NCBI GenBank assembly: GCA_963696075.1
Contig: CAVOJD010000030.1
Location: 148,374 to 212,373 of the forward strand
Length of the DNA: 64,000 bases
Direction of reading: 5' to 3'
From: CAJQQK01 sp963696075
Lineage (GTDB): Bacteria > Pseudomonadota > Alphaproteobacteria > Rhizobiales > Hyphomicrobiaceae
Both the position numbers and the translations under genes were made by a program. The notes beneath the pieces were generated by a model. It searched no databases, was not told the DNA's origin, and worked only from the letters and a program-made list of their open reading frames with translations. This document shows, one piece after another, positions 26,741-34,928 of this stretch (the first letter of the stretch is position 1; the number at the start of each line of letters is the position of its first letter).

Positions 26741-27086
26741 TTTTGCCCGTGGTTCTGCCCGCCTTTTGATAGTTTGTTTGGTTTCCGCCCGTTGCTGGTT
26801 CATGCCGTCAGCACGCCTTTCCCAACCCAGGGCAATCGGCTTAATGCTCGGCGCAGGGTCTCCGGACGAAATGATCTTGGTTCATGGGTTTCGGGCGGCT
26901 TAGCGGCTGGTCCGATTGCATCGGCGTCGGGTGTTGAAAGTGGGCTGGAGGTGTCGCGAGGTGCGTCGATGAGGCTCGATCGGACTAATTCCGCCTGATT
27001 GCGTGCAGGCGCCTTGGCGACAACGCCGCTGGTGTGCGGGGCGCAGCGTTCCAATTCGATTTGAGAGGCAGCGGGAGGCCGGTTCC
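26741..27086. other. intergenic region between selC and rtcB
   Basis: This 346-nt gap contains no supported gene. It probably carries the rtcB promoter and the selC 3' trailer. Nothing else stands out. Confidence 0.3.
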
Positions 27087-28304
27087 GTGACCACATTCGA
27101 TGAAATCGCAGTGCCGGGTGGCGTGCCGGTCAAAATGTGGACCCGTAACGTTCAGATCGACGATGCGGCGATACAGCAGATGATGAATGTCGCGCGGCTG
27201 CCGATCATTCACAAGCACGTCGCCGCGATGCCGGACTGTCACTTCGGCAAGGGGGCGACGGTCGGCTCTGTGATTCCCACCAAAGGTGCAATCATTCCTG
27301 CGGCGGTCGGTGTCGACATCGGCTGCGGGATGATGGCGTGGCAGTTGTCGCTCAAGGCCGACAAGCTGCCGGACAATCTGGCCAAAATCCGCTCAGACAT
27401 CGAGCGGGCGGTTCCGCATGGCCTGGTGTCGACTGAGGGGCGGGCGCGCAAGGGGGGATGGGACGTGGTTCCGAACTCGGTCGCGGCGCGGTGGCGCGAT
27501 CTCGAGGCGCGCTACCGGGCAATCGTCGACAAGCATCCGCGCATTTCACACAAGGCGCCGGCGCATCAGCTCGGTTCGCTTGGGACGGGCAATCACTTCA
27601 TCGAGATCTGTATCGATGAAAGCGACGATGTGTGGGTGATGCTGCACTCAGGCTCGCGGGGGCCGGGCAACGCGATTGGCCAATATTTCATTGAACTGGC
27701 CAAGAAAGACATGAGCCGGCTTGATGCCAACCTGCCGGATGCGGACCTGGCCTATCTCACGGATGGAACGCAGCACTTCGATGATTACGTCGAAGCGCTC
27801 AATTGGGCGCAGGATTATGCGCTCGAGAACCGCGAGGTGATGATGGAGGCGGTGTTGCGGGTGCTGCGCAAGCATCTGCCGCGGTTTCAGTTCGGCAAGC
27901 TTGCCGTCAATTGTCATCACAACTACGCAACGGTCGAACGACATTTCGATGCCGACGTCTGGGTGACGCGGAAGGGGGCGGTTCGCGCCCGGGCCGGTGA
28001 TCTTGGCATTATTCCCGGCTCGATGGGGACGGGATCGTTCATCGTGCGCGGCAAGGGCAATGCCGACAGCCTGTGTTCTTGTTCGCATGGGGCCGGGCGG
28101 GCGATGTCGCGGGCGGAAGCCAAGAAGCGCATTACGCTGGCGGATCATCGCGCCGCGACCGAGGGCATCGAGTGCCGCAAGGACAAGGGCGTGATCGACG
28201 AGAGCCCGGCCGCCTACAAGGACATCTCGTCGGTCATCGCCGCGCAGGAGGACTTGATCGAAGTCGTCCATACGTTGCGTCAGGTCATCAACGTCAAGGG
28301 ATGA
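27087..28304 (+). CDS. rtcB: RNA-splicing ligase RtcB family protein
   Basis: The 405-residue protein is an RtcB-type GTP-dependent RNA ligase that joins 2',3'-cyclic phosphate ends to 5'-OH ends. Metal and active-site motifs are MPDCHFGKGATVG, VGVDIGCGM, LGTGNHFIE, HSGSRGPG, NCHHNYA and CSHGAGRAMSR, whose histidine is guanylylated. The GTG at 27087 behind GGGAGG (27073-27078) is preferred to the earlier in-frame start. It lies 346 nt downstream of selC. No archease or RtcR regulator is beside it, so its regulation is unknown. Confidence 0.94.
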   Translation: MTTFDEIAVPGGVPVKMWTRNVQIDDAAIQQMMNVARLPIIHKHVAAMPDCHFGKGATVGSVIPTKGAIIPAAVGVDIGCGMMAWQLSLKADKLPDNLAKIRSDIERAVPHGLVSTEGRARKGGWDVVPNSVAARWRDLEARYRAIVDKHPRISHKAPAHQLGSLGTGNHFIEICIDESDDVWVMLHSGSRGPGNAIGQYFIELAKKDMSRLDANLPDADLAYLTDGTQHFDDYVEALNWAQDYALENREVMMEAVLRVLRKHLPRFQFGKLAVNCHHNYATVERHFDADVWVTRKGAVRARAGDLGIIPGSMGTGSFIVRGKGNADSLCSCSHGAGRAMSRAEAKKRITLADHRAATEGIECRKDKGVIDESPAAYKDISSVIAAQEDLIEVVHTLRQVINVKG

Positions 28305-28335
28305 TGATCCGGCGCCGTGTTATGGCGTGTCGGCG

Positions 28336-28629
28336 TCAGCGGCACAGGCGTTCGATGGCGCGCTTGCGGCTCGATGTGCAGTGGTGTTTTGGACCGCAGT
28401 ACAGATCCTCGACCTTCGAATAGGTCAGGATTCCTGAGCCTTGCTGGCAGCGCACGATCAACTCAACGATCAGGCCCTTGTCGGTTGCGGCTTCAATGGC
28501 GCCCCGGTCGCCGCGGAAGGCGGGGTAGAGCGTGAACGGCTTGGTGGTCGATGCGTGGGCGGCAGCGCCGAGGCAGGTTGAGACCAAGACAGTGCCAACG
28601 AATGCGGACGCGATTACTGAACGAAACAT
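28336..28629 (-). CDS. small secreted protein of unknown function
   Basis: The 97-residue precursor has a signal peptide (hydrophobic 5-24, cleavage likely after AHA). The short basic mature domain contains four cysteines (RCQQG, LYCGPKHHC and the final LCR), consistent with two disulfides in the periplasm. I do not recognise the family. It is convergent with rtcB. Confidence 0.6.
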   Translation of the reverse strand: MFRSVIASAFVGTVLVSTCLGAAAHASTTKPFTLYPAFRGDRGAIEAATDKGLIVELIVRCQQGSGILTYSKVEDLYCGPKHHCTSSRKRAIERLCR

Positions 28630-29051
28630 TGCGATTTCCTCACTGATTGCAGTTTCAGCTCACAATCAGCAACGCATGTGCCAATACCCCAAAGTGAGAC
28701 TTGTTATGGCAACTATAGCATCCGGATCCGCTGAAATATCAACAAATCAATGGGTTGTGGTTGGGTCACGTCTTCAGGCGGCGCGCGCTTCGGAGCCATT
28801 GGCGGGCTGTCGGGGCGATTGATGGTGTGTCTGATGTGCGACTATGGCACTTTAATCAATCCCAGATTGTAACAACTGTTCATTGCTCGAAAATGGAGAA
28901 GGTGCGTCGCGGCCGTAAAGGGCCGGCTGTTTGCGGGGGGCGCCGGATCTGTCGCGGGTGTGGAAACAACTTGCGATCCCATGCCGGAGCGGCCTAACTC
29001 CGCACACGATCGGGCCTTGGGGCAATGCCCTTATTACTGGAGGTTTCATAC
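28630..29051. other. intergenic region upstream of CinA-like gene
   Basis: This 422-nt gap between divergent genes has a relatively AT-rich middle (about 28700-28880) and no supported coding frame. It probably holds divergent promoters. Confidence 0.3.
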
Positions 29052-30260
29052 GTGCGCTGTGAAGTCGTTGCCGTCGGCACCGAGCTGCTGCTCGGGATCA
29101 TTACCGATACCAACTCATCGTGGATCGGCGAGCAACTCGCCCTGAGTGGTATCGATTCACACTTCCAAGTGAAGGTCGGCGACAATTTCGAGCGGATCGA
29201 GGCGTGTATCCGAACGGCGCTGGAGCGCTCGGACGCGGTGATTTGCTGCGGGGGGCTCGGGCCGACACAGGACGACATTACGCGTGATGTCATCGCTCAC
29301 ATCATGGGTGGCGGGATGGTGCGCGATGATGCGATTGCAGCAGAGATCAAGCGCCGGTTCGAGGCGCGCGGGCGGACGATGTCGGCCAATAACCTGCGGC
29401 AGGCCGACGTGCCGGTGGGCGCCGTTACGATTGAGCAGATGCCGGGGACGGCGCCGGGCCTCGTGTGCCCGATCGGCGACAAGGTGATCTACGCGGTGCC
29501 GGGGGTTCCCAGTGAAATGAGAGCCATGATGGAGGGCACGATCCTGCCGGACCTCAGGTCGCGATCGGGCGAGGCGGGCGTTATCCGTTCGCGGGTGCTC
29601 AAGTCGTGGGGGATGAGCGAATCCGGTCTTGCCGAAGTGCTGAGTGAGCGGATCGAGGCGCTCGATCAAAGCGGTCATGCGACGATCGCGTTTCAGGCCA
29701 GCGGCATCGAAGGCCTGAAGGTGAGGATCACGGCCAAGTCCGGCGATGCCGCGGCAGCCGATGCGATCCTGGATGCGGAAGAGGCGCTGATCCGTCCGAT
29801 TCTCGGTGACGTGGTCTTCGGCATTAATGACGACACCATGGAGACTGCGGTCATCGCGCAGTTGCGCGAGCGCGGGTTGACGCTGGCGGTGGCTGAGACG
29901 CTGACGGGCGGGATACTCGCGTCGCGGATGACGGCGGCGGACCCGGCGCTGGAGACGTTTCGCGGCGGTCTCGTTCTGGCCGATCGGGACGGTGATCCAG
30001 ACGCCTCGGGCACGGCGCAGGAGCGGGCGATGCGATTGGCTGAGAAGGCGCGCGAGACCATGCAGGCCGATGTGGGGCTTGCCGCGGTCACGCCGTTCGA
30101 GCGTGAGGGGGCGGCGCCCGGCACGGTCGTTGCCGCGGCCTCGATCAAGGGGCAAGAGGCGCTGGAGACGTTTGTTCTTTTTTCGGACCGCAACCGGATG
30201 CGCAATTATGGTGTGATCAGCACGCTCGATTTCCTGCGCAAGACACTGGCCGGCCGCTGA
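29052..30260 (+). CDS. CinA family protein (MoaB/CinA domain plus degenerate amidase domain)
   Basis: The 402-residue protein has an N-terminal molybdopterin-binding-like COG1058 domain with VGTELLLG, TNSSWIGEQLA and CGGLGPTQDDIT (66-77), plus PGVPSEM. A C-terminal PncC-like domain follows. In normal CinA proteins the latter deamidates NMN through an AESCTGG motif; here it reads AETLTGG (281-287), and the SNxxK segment is replaced by LADRDGD. The amidase may therefore be inactive while the N-terminal pyrophosphatase-like domain is intact. The start is GTG 29052 with GGAGG at 29039-29043. Confidence 0.88.
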   Translation: MRCEVVAVGTELLLGIITDTNSSWIGEQLALSGIDSHFQVKVGDNFERIEACIRTALERSDAVICCGGLGPTQDDITRDVIAHIMGGGMVRDDAIAAEIKRRFEARGRTMSANNLRQADVPVGAVTIEQMPGTAPGLVCPIGDKVIYAVPGVPSEMRAMMEGTILPDLRSRSGEAGVIRSRVLKSWGMSESGLAEVLSERIEALDQSGHATIAFQASGIEGLKVRITAKSGDAAAADAILDAEEALIRPILGDVVFGINDDTMETAVIAQLRERGLTLAVAETLTGGILASRMTAADPALETFRGGLVLADRDGDPDASGTAQERAMRLAEKARETMQADVGLAAVTPFEREGAAPGTVVAAASIKGQEALETFVLFSDRNRMRNYGVISTLDFLRKTLAGR

Positions 30261-30282
30261 TCAGGCAGTGTCGGCCGGCCAG
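30246..30282. terminator. bidirectional hairpin between CinA-like and SDR genes
   Basis: CTGGCCGGCCG (30246-30256) and CGGCCGGCCAG (30272-30282) form a perfect 11-bp stem around a 15-nt loop that contains the CinA stop codon. It lies between convergent genes and likely ends both transcripts. Confidence 0.5.
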
Positions 30283-30301
30283 GGAAACGCCTTGAACGGG
30301 T

Positions 30302-31006
30302 TCAGGCGCGCAGAAAGCCGCCATCGACGTCGACGGTGGTGCCGGTCACGAAGTCGTTCTGGATCACGAACAGGATGCCTTGCGCGACCTCGTCGGCGGT
30401 GCCGGCGCGGGGGATGAGGTTGTTCTTCGTCTGATCGGCGTAGAAGGCTGCGCGTTCAGCGCCTTCCAGGGACGACATCGGGGTGTCGATGGTGCCGGGG
30501 GCGACGACGTTCAGGCGGCGCGGGACGATCTCCGGCGCGACCGCGCGGGCGAGGGCCTCGACGGCGCCGCCGACGGAGGCGATGGCGACCTGTCCGGGCT
30601 TTGATTTGCGCGCCGGCGATCCACTGACGAGGACGACCGAGCCATCCTCCGTCATGTTGGGTATGCCAAGCTGGAGGGCGTTGGCATAGCCCCAGAGCTT
30701 GGCGAACGAGCCCTTGTAGCCGTCGATATCCATGTCGAGGAATTTTCCGCGCGCCCGTCCACCGCCCGTGGCAGCCGCGACCAGGATGTCGAAGGGGGCA
30801 TATTTGGCGAACAGCTTGGCGAGTGCGTCGCGGTCGAGCACGTCGCAGCCTTCGAGGGTGATGCCCTGAGGCACGTCGCCGGCGCGTTCCGGCGAGCGGC
30901 TGACAGCGATGACCTTCGCGCCCAGGGCTGCAAGGCGTATCGAGGCTGCCAAACCAATGCCCGAGGTGCCGCCCAGGATGATTGCCGTACGGCCATTTAC
31001 GTCCAT
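30302..31006 (-). CDS. SDR-fold protein lacking the Tyr/Lys dyad
   Basis: The 234-residue protein has the SDR Rossmann motif GGTSGIG (12-18), the serine segment VLVSGS (126-130) and the C-terminal VDGGFLRA. However, the catalytic YxxxK is replaced by AIASV (141-145), so neither Tyr nor Lys is present. It may bind NAD(P) without classical hydride transfer, or use another base; some SDR relatives with a changed dyad are known. It is convergent with the CinA-like gene and divergent to nitrile hydratase. Confidence 0.85.
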   Translation of the reverse strand: MDVNGRTAIILGGTSGIGLAASIRLAALGAKVIAVSRSPERAGDVPQGITLEGCDVLDRDALAKLFAKYAPFDILVAAATGGGRARGKFLDMDIDGYKGSFAKLWGYANALQLGIPNMTEDGSVVLVSGSPARKSKPGQVAIASVGGAVEALARAVAPEIVPRRLNVVAPGTIDTPMSSLEGAERAAFYADQTKNNLIPRAGTADEVAQGILFVIQNDFVTGTTVDVDGGFLRA

Positions 31007-31214
31007 GAAATCTCTCCCTGTGTCTGATTGTCGTTCGTTATCGGTTGATCCTAGCCCCGACGGGCTTGCGTTGGCGATGGCCTTGGCCCGAGATTAACGG
31101 GTGCCGGCTTTGATTGCTGGCCTGTTCCGGATGCGCCAACGGGGGGCGGGGCTCTCTCTTGTTTGCAGGAGATGGGCGTATTAAGAATTCCTATGCAATA
31201 GAGAAGGTGGAGAC

Positions 31215-31886
31215 ATGGCACACGACAGCGATCCCAAGGGGGCGGGCGGCGATCACGCCCACGACCACCACCATCATCACGATCACGATCATGGCTCGGA
31301 ACTTTCCGATATGCAGCGCCGGGTGCGGGCGCTCGAGACGGTGCTGTCGGAGAAGGGCTATATCGACACGGCTGCGCTTGACCGGATCGTTGAGGCCTAC
31401 GAGAGCCGGGTCGGGCCGCATATCGGGGCGAAGGTCGTCGCCCGGGCGTGGACTGATGCCGGGTTCAAGAGCGCGCTTCTTGCGGATGCCTCCAAGGCGG
31501 TGCGCACGCTTGGTGTCGACCGTCATATCGGGGATCACCTGATTGCGGTGGAGAATACGCCTGAGACACACAACATCATCGTTTGCACGCTGTGCTCGTG
31601 CTATCCGTGGGATCTGCTGGGCTTGCCGCCAACGTGGTACAAATCGACCGCTTACCGCTCTCGCACGGTGAAGGAGCCACGGGCGGTGCTGGCCGATTTC
31701 AATGTGACGCTGCCGGAAGACAAGAAGATCCGGGTGTGGGATTCGACAGCCGAGACGCGGTTTATCGTCGTGCCGGAGCGGCCTGCCGGGACTGAGGACT
31801 GGAGCGAGGAGCAACTCGCGGAACTCGTCACACGCGACAGCATGATCGGGACCGGTCTTGCGCGTCAGCCTGGGGAGGTTGGCTGA
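31215..31886 (+). CDS. nthA: nitrile hydratase alpha subunit, cobalt type
   Basis: The alpha subunit binds the non-corrin metal that hydrates nitriles to amides. The 223-residue protein has the metal claw VCTLCSC (123-129). Thr after the first Cys is the cobalt-type pattern (iron enzymes have Ser), and the middle cysteines are normally oxidised to sulfinic and sulfenic acids. The downstream DPPTWYKS-like segment (GLPPTWYKS) is also typical. An N-terminal His-rich stretch (14-26, nine His in 13 residues) is an unusual extension that may bind or deliver cobalt. The next gene starts at the stop (TGATG). Confidence 0.95.
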   Translation: MAHDSDPKGAGGDHAHDHHHHHDHDHGSELSDMQRRVRALETVLSEKGYIDTAALDRIVEAYESRVGPHIGAKVVARAWTDAGFKSALLADASKAVRTLGVDRHIGDHLIAVENTPETHNIIVCTLCSCYPWDLLGLPPTWYKSTAYRSRTVKEPRAVLADFNVTLPEDKKIRVWDSTAETRFIVVPERPAGTEDWSEEQLAELVTRDSMIGTGLARQPGEVG

Positions 31887-32548
31887 TGGACGGCGTACAC
31901 GATCTCGGTGGCATGGACGGGTTCGGCAACGTCAAGCCAGAGCCGGAAAACAAGAAGCCCTTCGGCGAAGTCTGGGAGGGCCGGGTGCTCGCCATGTCGC
32001 GGGCGCTGGGGCTGGCGGGGGCCTGGAATATCGATGTTGGTCGCCACGGTATCGAACGGTTGCCGCCGCACATCTATCTGGCGGCGACGTATTATCAGAA
32101 ATGGTTCCTTCGCAATGAGAAACTGGCTCTGGAAAAAGGGCTGGTGACGGCTGACGAACTTGCTGCCGGTCGTGCCAGTACGCCGGCCAAACAGCTTTCC
32201 GGCTCGGTGGTGACGCCGGATGATATTTCCGGTGCGCTGGTGCGCGGTGGCTTTGAGCGCGAACCGCAAGGGCCCGCCCGCTTCAAGGTGGGTGACCGGG
32301 TGGTCGCAAAGAACATTCACCCGAAGTCGCACACGCGGTTGCCACGTTTCGTGCGCGGGCATGTCGGGCGGATCGAGCGGATCCAGGGCTGCCATGTCTA
32401 TCCGGATTCAGCGGTGGCGGTTGGCGATGAAGACCCGCAGTGGCTCTATACCGTCGTCTTTGATGGCCCGGATCTGTGGGGGCCGGAGTCCGATCCGACG
32501 CTGGAGGTTTCGATCGAGGCGTTTGAACCCTACCTCGAGGCTGCGTGA
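31886..32548 (+). CDS. nthB: nitrile hydratase beta subunit
   Basis: The 220-residue protein starts MDGVHDLGGMDGFGNV, the standard beta-subunit N-terminus. It ends in the SH3-like domain FKVGDRVVAKNIHPKSHTRLPRFVRGHVG, which contributes arginines that contact the oxidised alpha cysteines. Its start overlaps the alpha stop, and its stop overlaps the activator start, so all three are one operon. Confidence 0.95.
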   Translation: MDGVHDLGGMDGFGNVKPEPENKKPFGEVWEGRVLAMSRALGLAGAWNIDVGRHGIERLPPHIYLAATYYQKWFLRNEKLALEKGLVTADELAAGRASTPAKQLSGSVVTPDDISGALVRGGFEREPQGPARFKVGDRVVAKNIHPKSHTRLPRFVRGHVGRIERIQGCHVYPDSAVAVGDEDPQWLYTVVFDGPDLWGPESDPTLEVSIEAFEPYLEAA

Positions 32549-32934
32549 TGGCTGAACTCAGCGAACAGCAGGTGCGCGAGGTCATCGCGGCCGTGCCGGG
32601 CGTTCCGCATCAGGATGCGGCGCCGGTGTTTGACGAGCCGTGGCAGGCGCAGGCGTTTGCACTGGCGGTGTCGCTTCAGCAGAAGGGGCTGTTTACCTGG
32701 TCGGAATGGGGCGACACGCTTGGCGCCGAGATCCGCAAGGCGGTTGCGGCCGGTGATCCCGACGATGGGTCGACCTACTACACGCACTGGATGGCGACAC
32801 TCGAGAAGCTTGTTGCCGAGAAGGGGCTTGCCAACGAAGAGACGCTGGCCCGGTATGCGGCAGCGTGGGGACGGGCGGCCGAGCGGACACCGCACGGGGA
32901 ACCAATCGATCTTCAGGCAGGCGACTTCGATTAA
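32548..32934 (+). CDS. nitrile hydratase accessory/activator protein (P14K-like)
   Basis: The 128-residue protein resembles the beta-subunit N-terminal helical domain (FDEPWQAQAFALAVSLQQKGLFTWSEWG and YYTHWMATLEKLVAEKGL), as do activators such as P14K/NhlE. These swap with beta to deliver a cobalt-loaded, oxidised alpha subunit. Its position directly after beta supports this role. No separate cobalt transporter (NhlF) gene and no amidase are adjacent. Confidence 0.9.
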   Translation: MAELSEQQVREVIAAVPGVPHQDAAPVFDEPWQAQAFALAVSLQQKGLFTWSEWGDTLGAEIRKAVAAGDPDDGSTYYTHWMATLEKLVAEKGLANEETLARYAAAWGRAAERTPHGEPIDLQAGDFD

Positions 32935-32995
32935 GTCGATGCGTCCGCGTCAAGAGACGTGGGGCACAGCGGGGCCGTTGTAACGATTGGCGGCC

Positions 32996-33844
32996 TCAAG
33001 CGAGCGGAGTGCCGGCGATCTGGACGCGCTGCATGCGTCGAGCGAACTGCGGCACGTCGTTCAGAGCGATGTGCTTGGTGCATCTATTGTCCCAGAACGC
33101 AATTGATCCAGGCTGCCATGCGAACCGGCAGGTAAACTCCGGCCGGTTGCCAATCTCGCAGAGGACGTCGAGCAACGGCTTGCTTTCCTCGACCGTCATT
33201 CGGTCAAACCGCTGAACATAGACGCTGTTGAGAAAGAGCAGTTTTCGGCCTGTCTCGGGGTGCGTCACGACAACGGGATGGACGTTCTCGGTCGGCCGCC
33301 AGGCTTCGTCCTCTCTAACTTTGCTCGATCGCCTGGCGTTCATTGCGGCCTGCGGGCCTGCCACGCGGACGTCGCTGTGGACCGCCTTCATGTCAGCGAG
33401 CATCTTCTTCATGCCGGACGACAGCGCGTCGTAGGCGAGGTATTGATTGGCGAAGAGCGTATCTGCTCCATAGGGCGGCACTTCCAGGGCATAGAGGATT
33501 GCGCCCATCGGCGGCGCCGCCATCATCGTGGTGTCGCTGTGCCATTCCTCACCTACAACATGACCGTCACCCGGCTCCCGGACGAGGCGGACGATCTCGG
33601 GATCACCTGTGCCCACGTCAAAGTTTGGATGCCGGAAGATCGACCCGAAGCGCCGCGCGAAGGCTTTGTGTGTCTCATCGTTCAGGTCCTGGTCGCGAAA
33701 GAAGATGACGAGATGATCCAGGAGGGCCTGGCGGATCTCGGCAATCGTTTCGTCGTCGACGCCTTTTGCGATGTCGACGCCGTGGACCTCGGCGCCGATC
33801 GCGCCTGACAGGGGCTTAATCTGGATGCGGTGGAAGTCGGTCAC
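32996..33844 (-). CDS. TauD/TfdA family Fe(II)/2-oxoglutarate dioxygenase
   Basis: The 282-residue enzyme has the TauD fold with metal motif WHSD (H102, D104), distal His in WDNRCTKHIA (H258) and the 2-oxoglutarate arginine in RRMQRV. The N-terminal IQIKPLSGAIGAEVHGVDI is the family start. It likely hydroxylates and cleaves a sulfonate, aryloxy or similar compound; the substrate is not readable. The open frame runs upstream to 35023, antisense to the neighbouring gene, and is not real. GTG 33844 gives a normal length. Confidence 0.9.
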   Translation of the reverse strand: MTDFHRIQIKPLSGAIGAEVHGVDIAKGVDDETIAEIRQALLDHLVIFFRDQDLNDETHKAFARRFGSIFRHPNFDVGTGDPEIVRLVREPGDGHVVGEEWHSDTTMMAAPPMGAILYALEVPPYGADTLFANQYLAYDALSSGMKKMLADMKAVHSDVRVAGPQAAMNARRSSKVREDEAWRPTENVHPVVVTHPETGRKLLFLNSVYVQRFDRMTVEESKPLLDVLCEIGNRPEFTCRFAWQPGSIAFWDNRCTKHIALNDVPQFARRMQRVQIAGTPLA

Positions 33845-34111
33845 AGGCAGGCTCTTCGTTGCAGGGTGGCGGGACGAGGCGGCACGCGATGCGCCAACGT
33901 TGCCGTGCGGCGATGTCTTGAGGTGTATCCCGTCTCTTGAGGTCTCTTCTGTGGATCTCGTCTGGTGGTCGATCTCGGAAGCGTACGGTGCGCGCAGATC
34001 GGTGCAAGCCGCTTCGGCGGTGACATCCTGCATTATCTCAACCGTGCTGCATCCTGGCGGGCGCGAGAGTGTATATTCGCGGACTGGCGATAGAGGCGAG
34101 AGAAGCGGATC

Positions 34112-34873
34112 ATGACACGAGACGAACTGCTCAAGCGCGGCAGAGAAGTCCGGCAAGAACTGGGACTTGATCGCAGCGGGGAAAGTGAAACCATCCCGGG
34201 GTTTGATGATTTCCTGGCAGAGGCCGGGTTTGGCGGGATCTGGGACCGGCCACATCTGACACGGCACGAACGCATGCTGTGTACGCTCGGCGTGCTTGGA
34301 TTCCTGCCGCAACCGCTCGCGTTGGAACGGCATGTCGCCGCGGCCCTGGATATGGGATTGGAGCCGCGATCGATCCTGGAAGCGTTCATGCAATCGGGGC
34401 TCTATGCGGGTTATGTGACGACGGAAACGGCGGCGCGCGTTGCCCAGCAGGTCTTTCGCGCGCGGGGCATCACGGTTCCGGCGGAACCGCCGCGCACCGC
34501 GAGCAACGAGGCGCTTGACCGGCGTGGCAACGAGTTGATGCGCAAGCTGCACGGCGACAGGGCAACGACCGGCTATGGTTCGTCCGAGAACCCGGTCACG
34601 AGCCGCCTCTACGGCAGCGCCATCCGCTATGGCTATGGCGAATTGTGGTTTCGCCCGGGACTGGATCACCGGCAGCGCATGCTGATCGCGATCTCTTCGT
34701 TCACCGCAATTCCGCTGGAAAGCCAGTTGCGTAAATTTTCGCAATCCGCACTCAATATCGGTCTCAGTCAGGACGACGTCATCGAAGCCGTGATCCAGAC
34801 GGGGCCGTACTCGGGGTTTCCGCGCGCACTCAACGGATTGGCGATCCTGAGTGAGGTTTTCGACGGGATATGA
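34112..34873 (+). CDS. two-domain carboxymuconolactone decarboxylase family protein
   Basis: The 253-residue protein contains two CMD-like helical domains. The first is about 30-115 (GGIWDRPHLTRHERMLCTLG, LERHVAAALDMGLEPRSILEAFMQSGLYAGY) and the second about 145-250 (GELWFRPGLDHRQRMLIAIS, LRKFSQSALNIGLSQDDVIEAVIQTGPYSGFP). The E-x-x-H pair is kept only in the first domain. The function is probably a lactone or acyl isomerase/decarboxylase in catabolism. It is divergent to the TauD gene. Confidence 0.85.
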   Translation: MTRDELLKRGREVRQELGLDRSGESETIPGFDDFLAEAGFGGIWDRPHLTRHERMLCTLGVLGFLPQPLALERHVAAALDMGLEPRSILEAFMQSGLYAGYVTTETAARVAQQVFRARGITVPAEPPRTASNEALDRRGNELMRKLHGDRATTGYGSSENPVTSRLYGSAIRYGYGELWFRPGLDHRQRMLIAISSFTAIPLESQLRKFSQSALNIGLSQDDVIEAVIQTGPYSGFPRALNGLAILSEVFDGI

Positions 34874-34928
34874 CGTGGCCGCTGGTGGAGGGCGCCGGCG
34901 CTCAAGCCAGCGATCAGGCCGCCACGTC
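34872..34928. terminator. long imperfect hairpin between convergent genes
   Basis: GACGTGGC (34872-34879) pairs with GCCACGTC (34921-34928). Inside it, CGCTGG (34880-34885) pairs with CCAGCG (34907-34912). It overlaps the ends of the two-domain CMD gene and dpaL and may act as a shared terminator. Confidence 0.35.
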
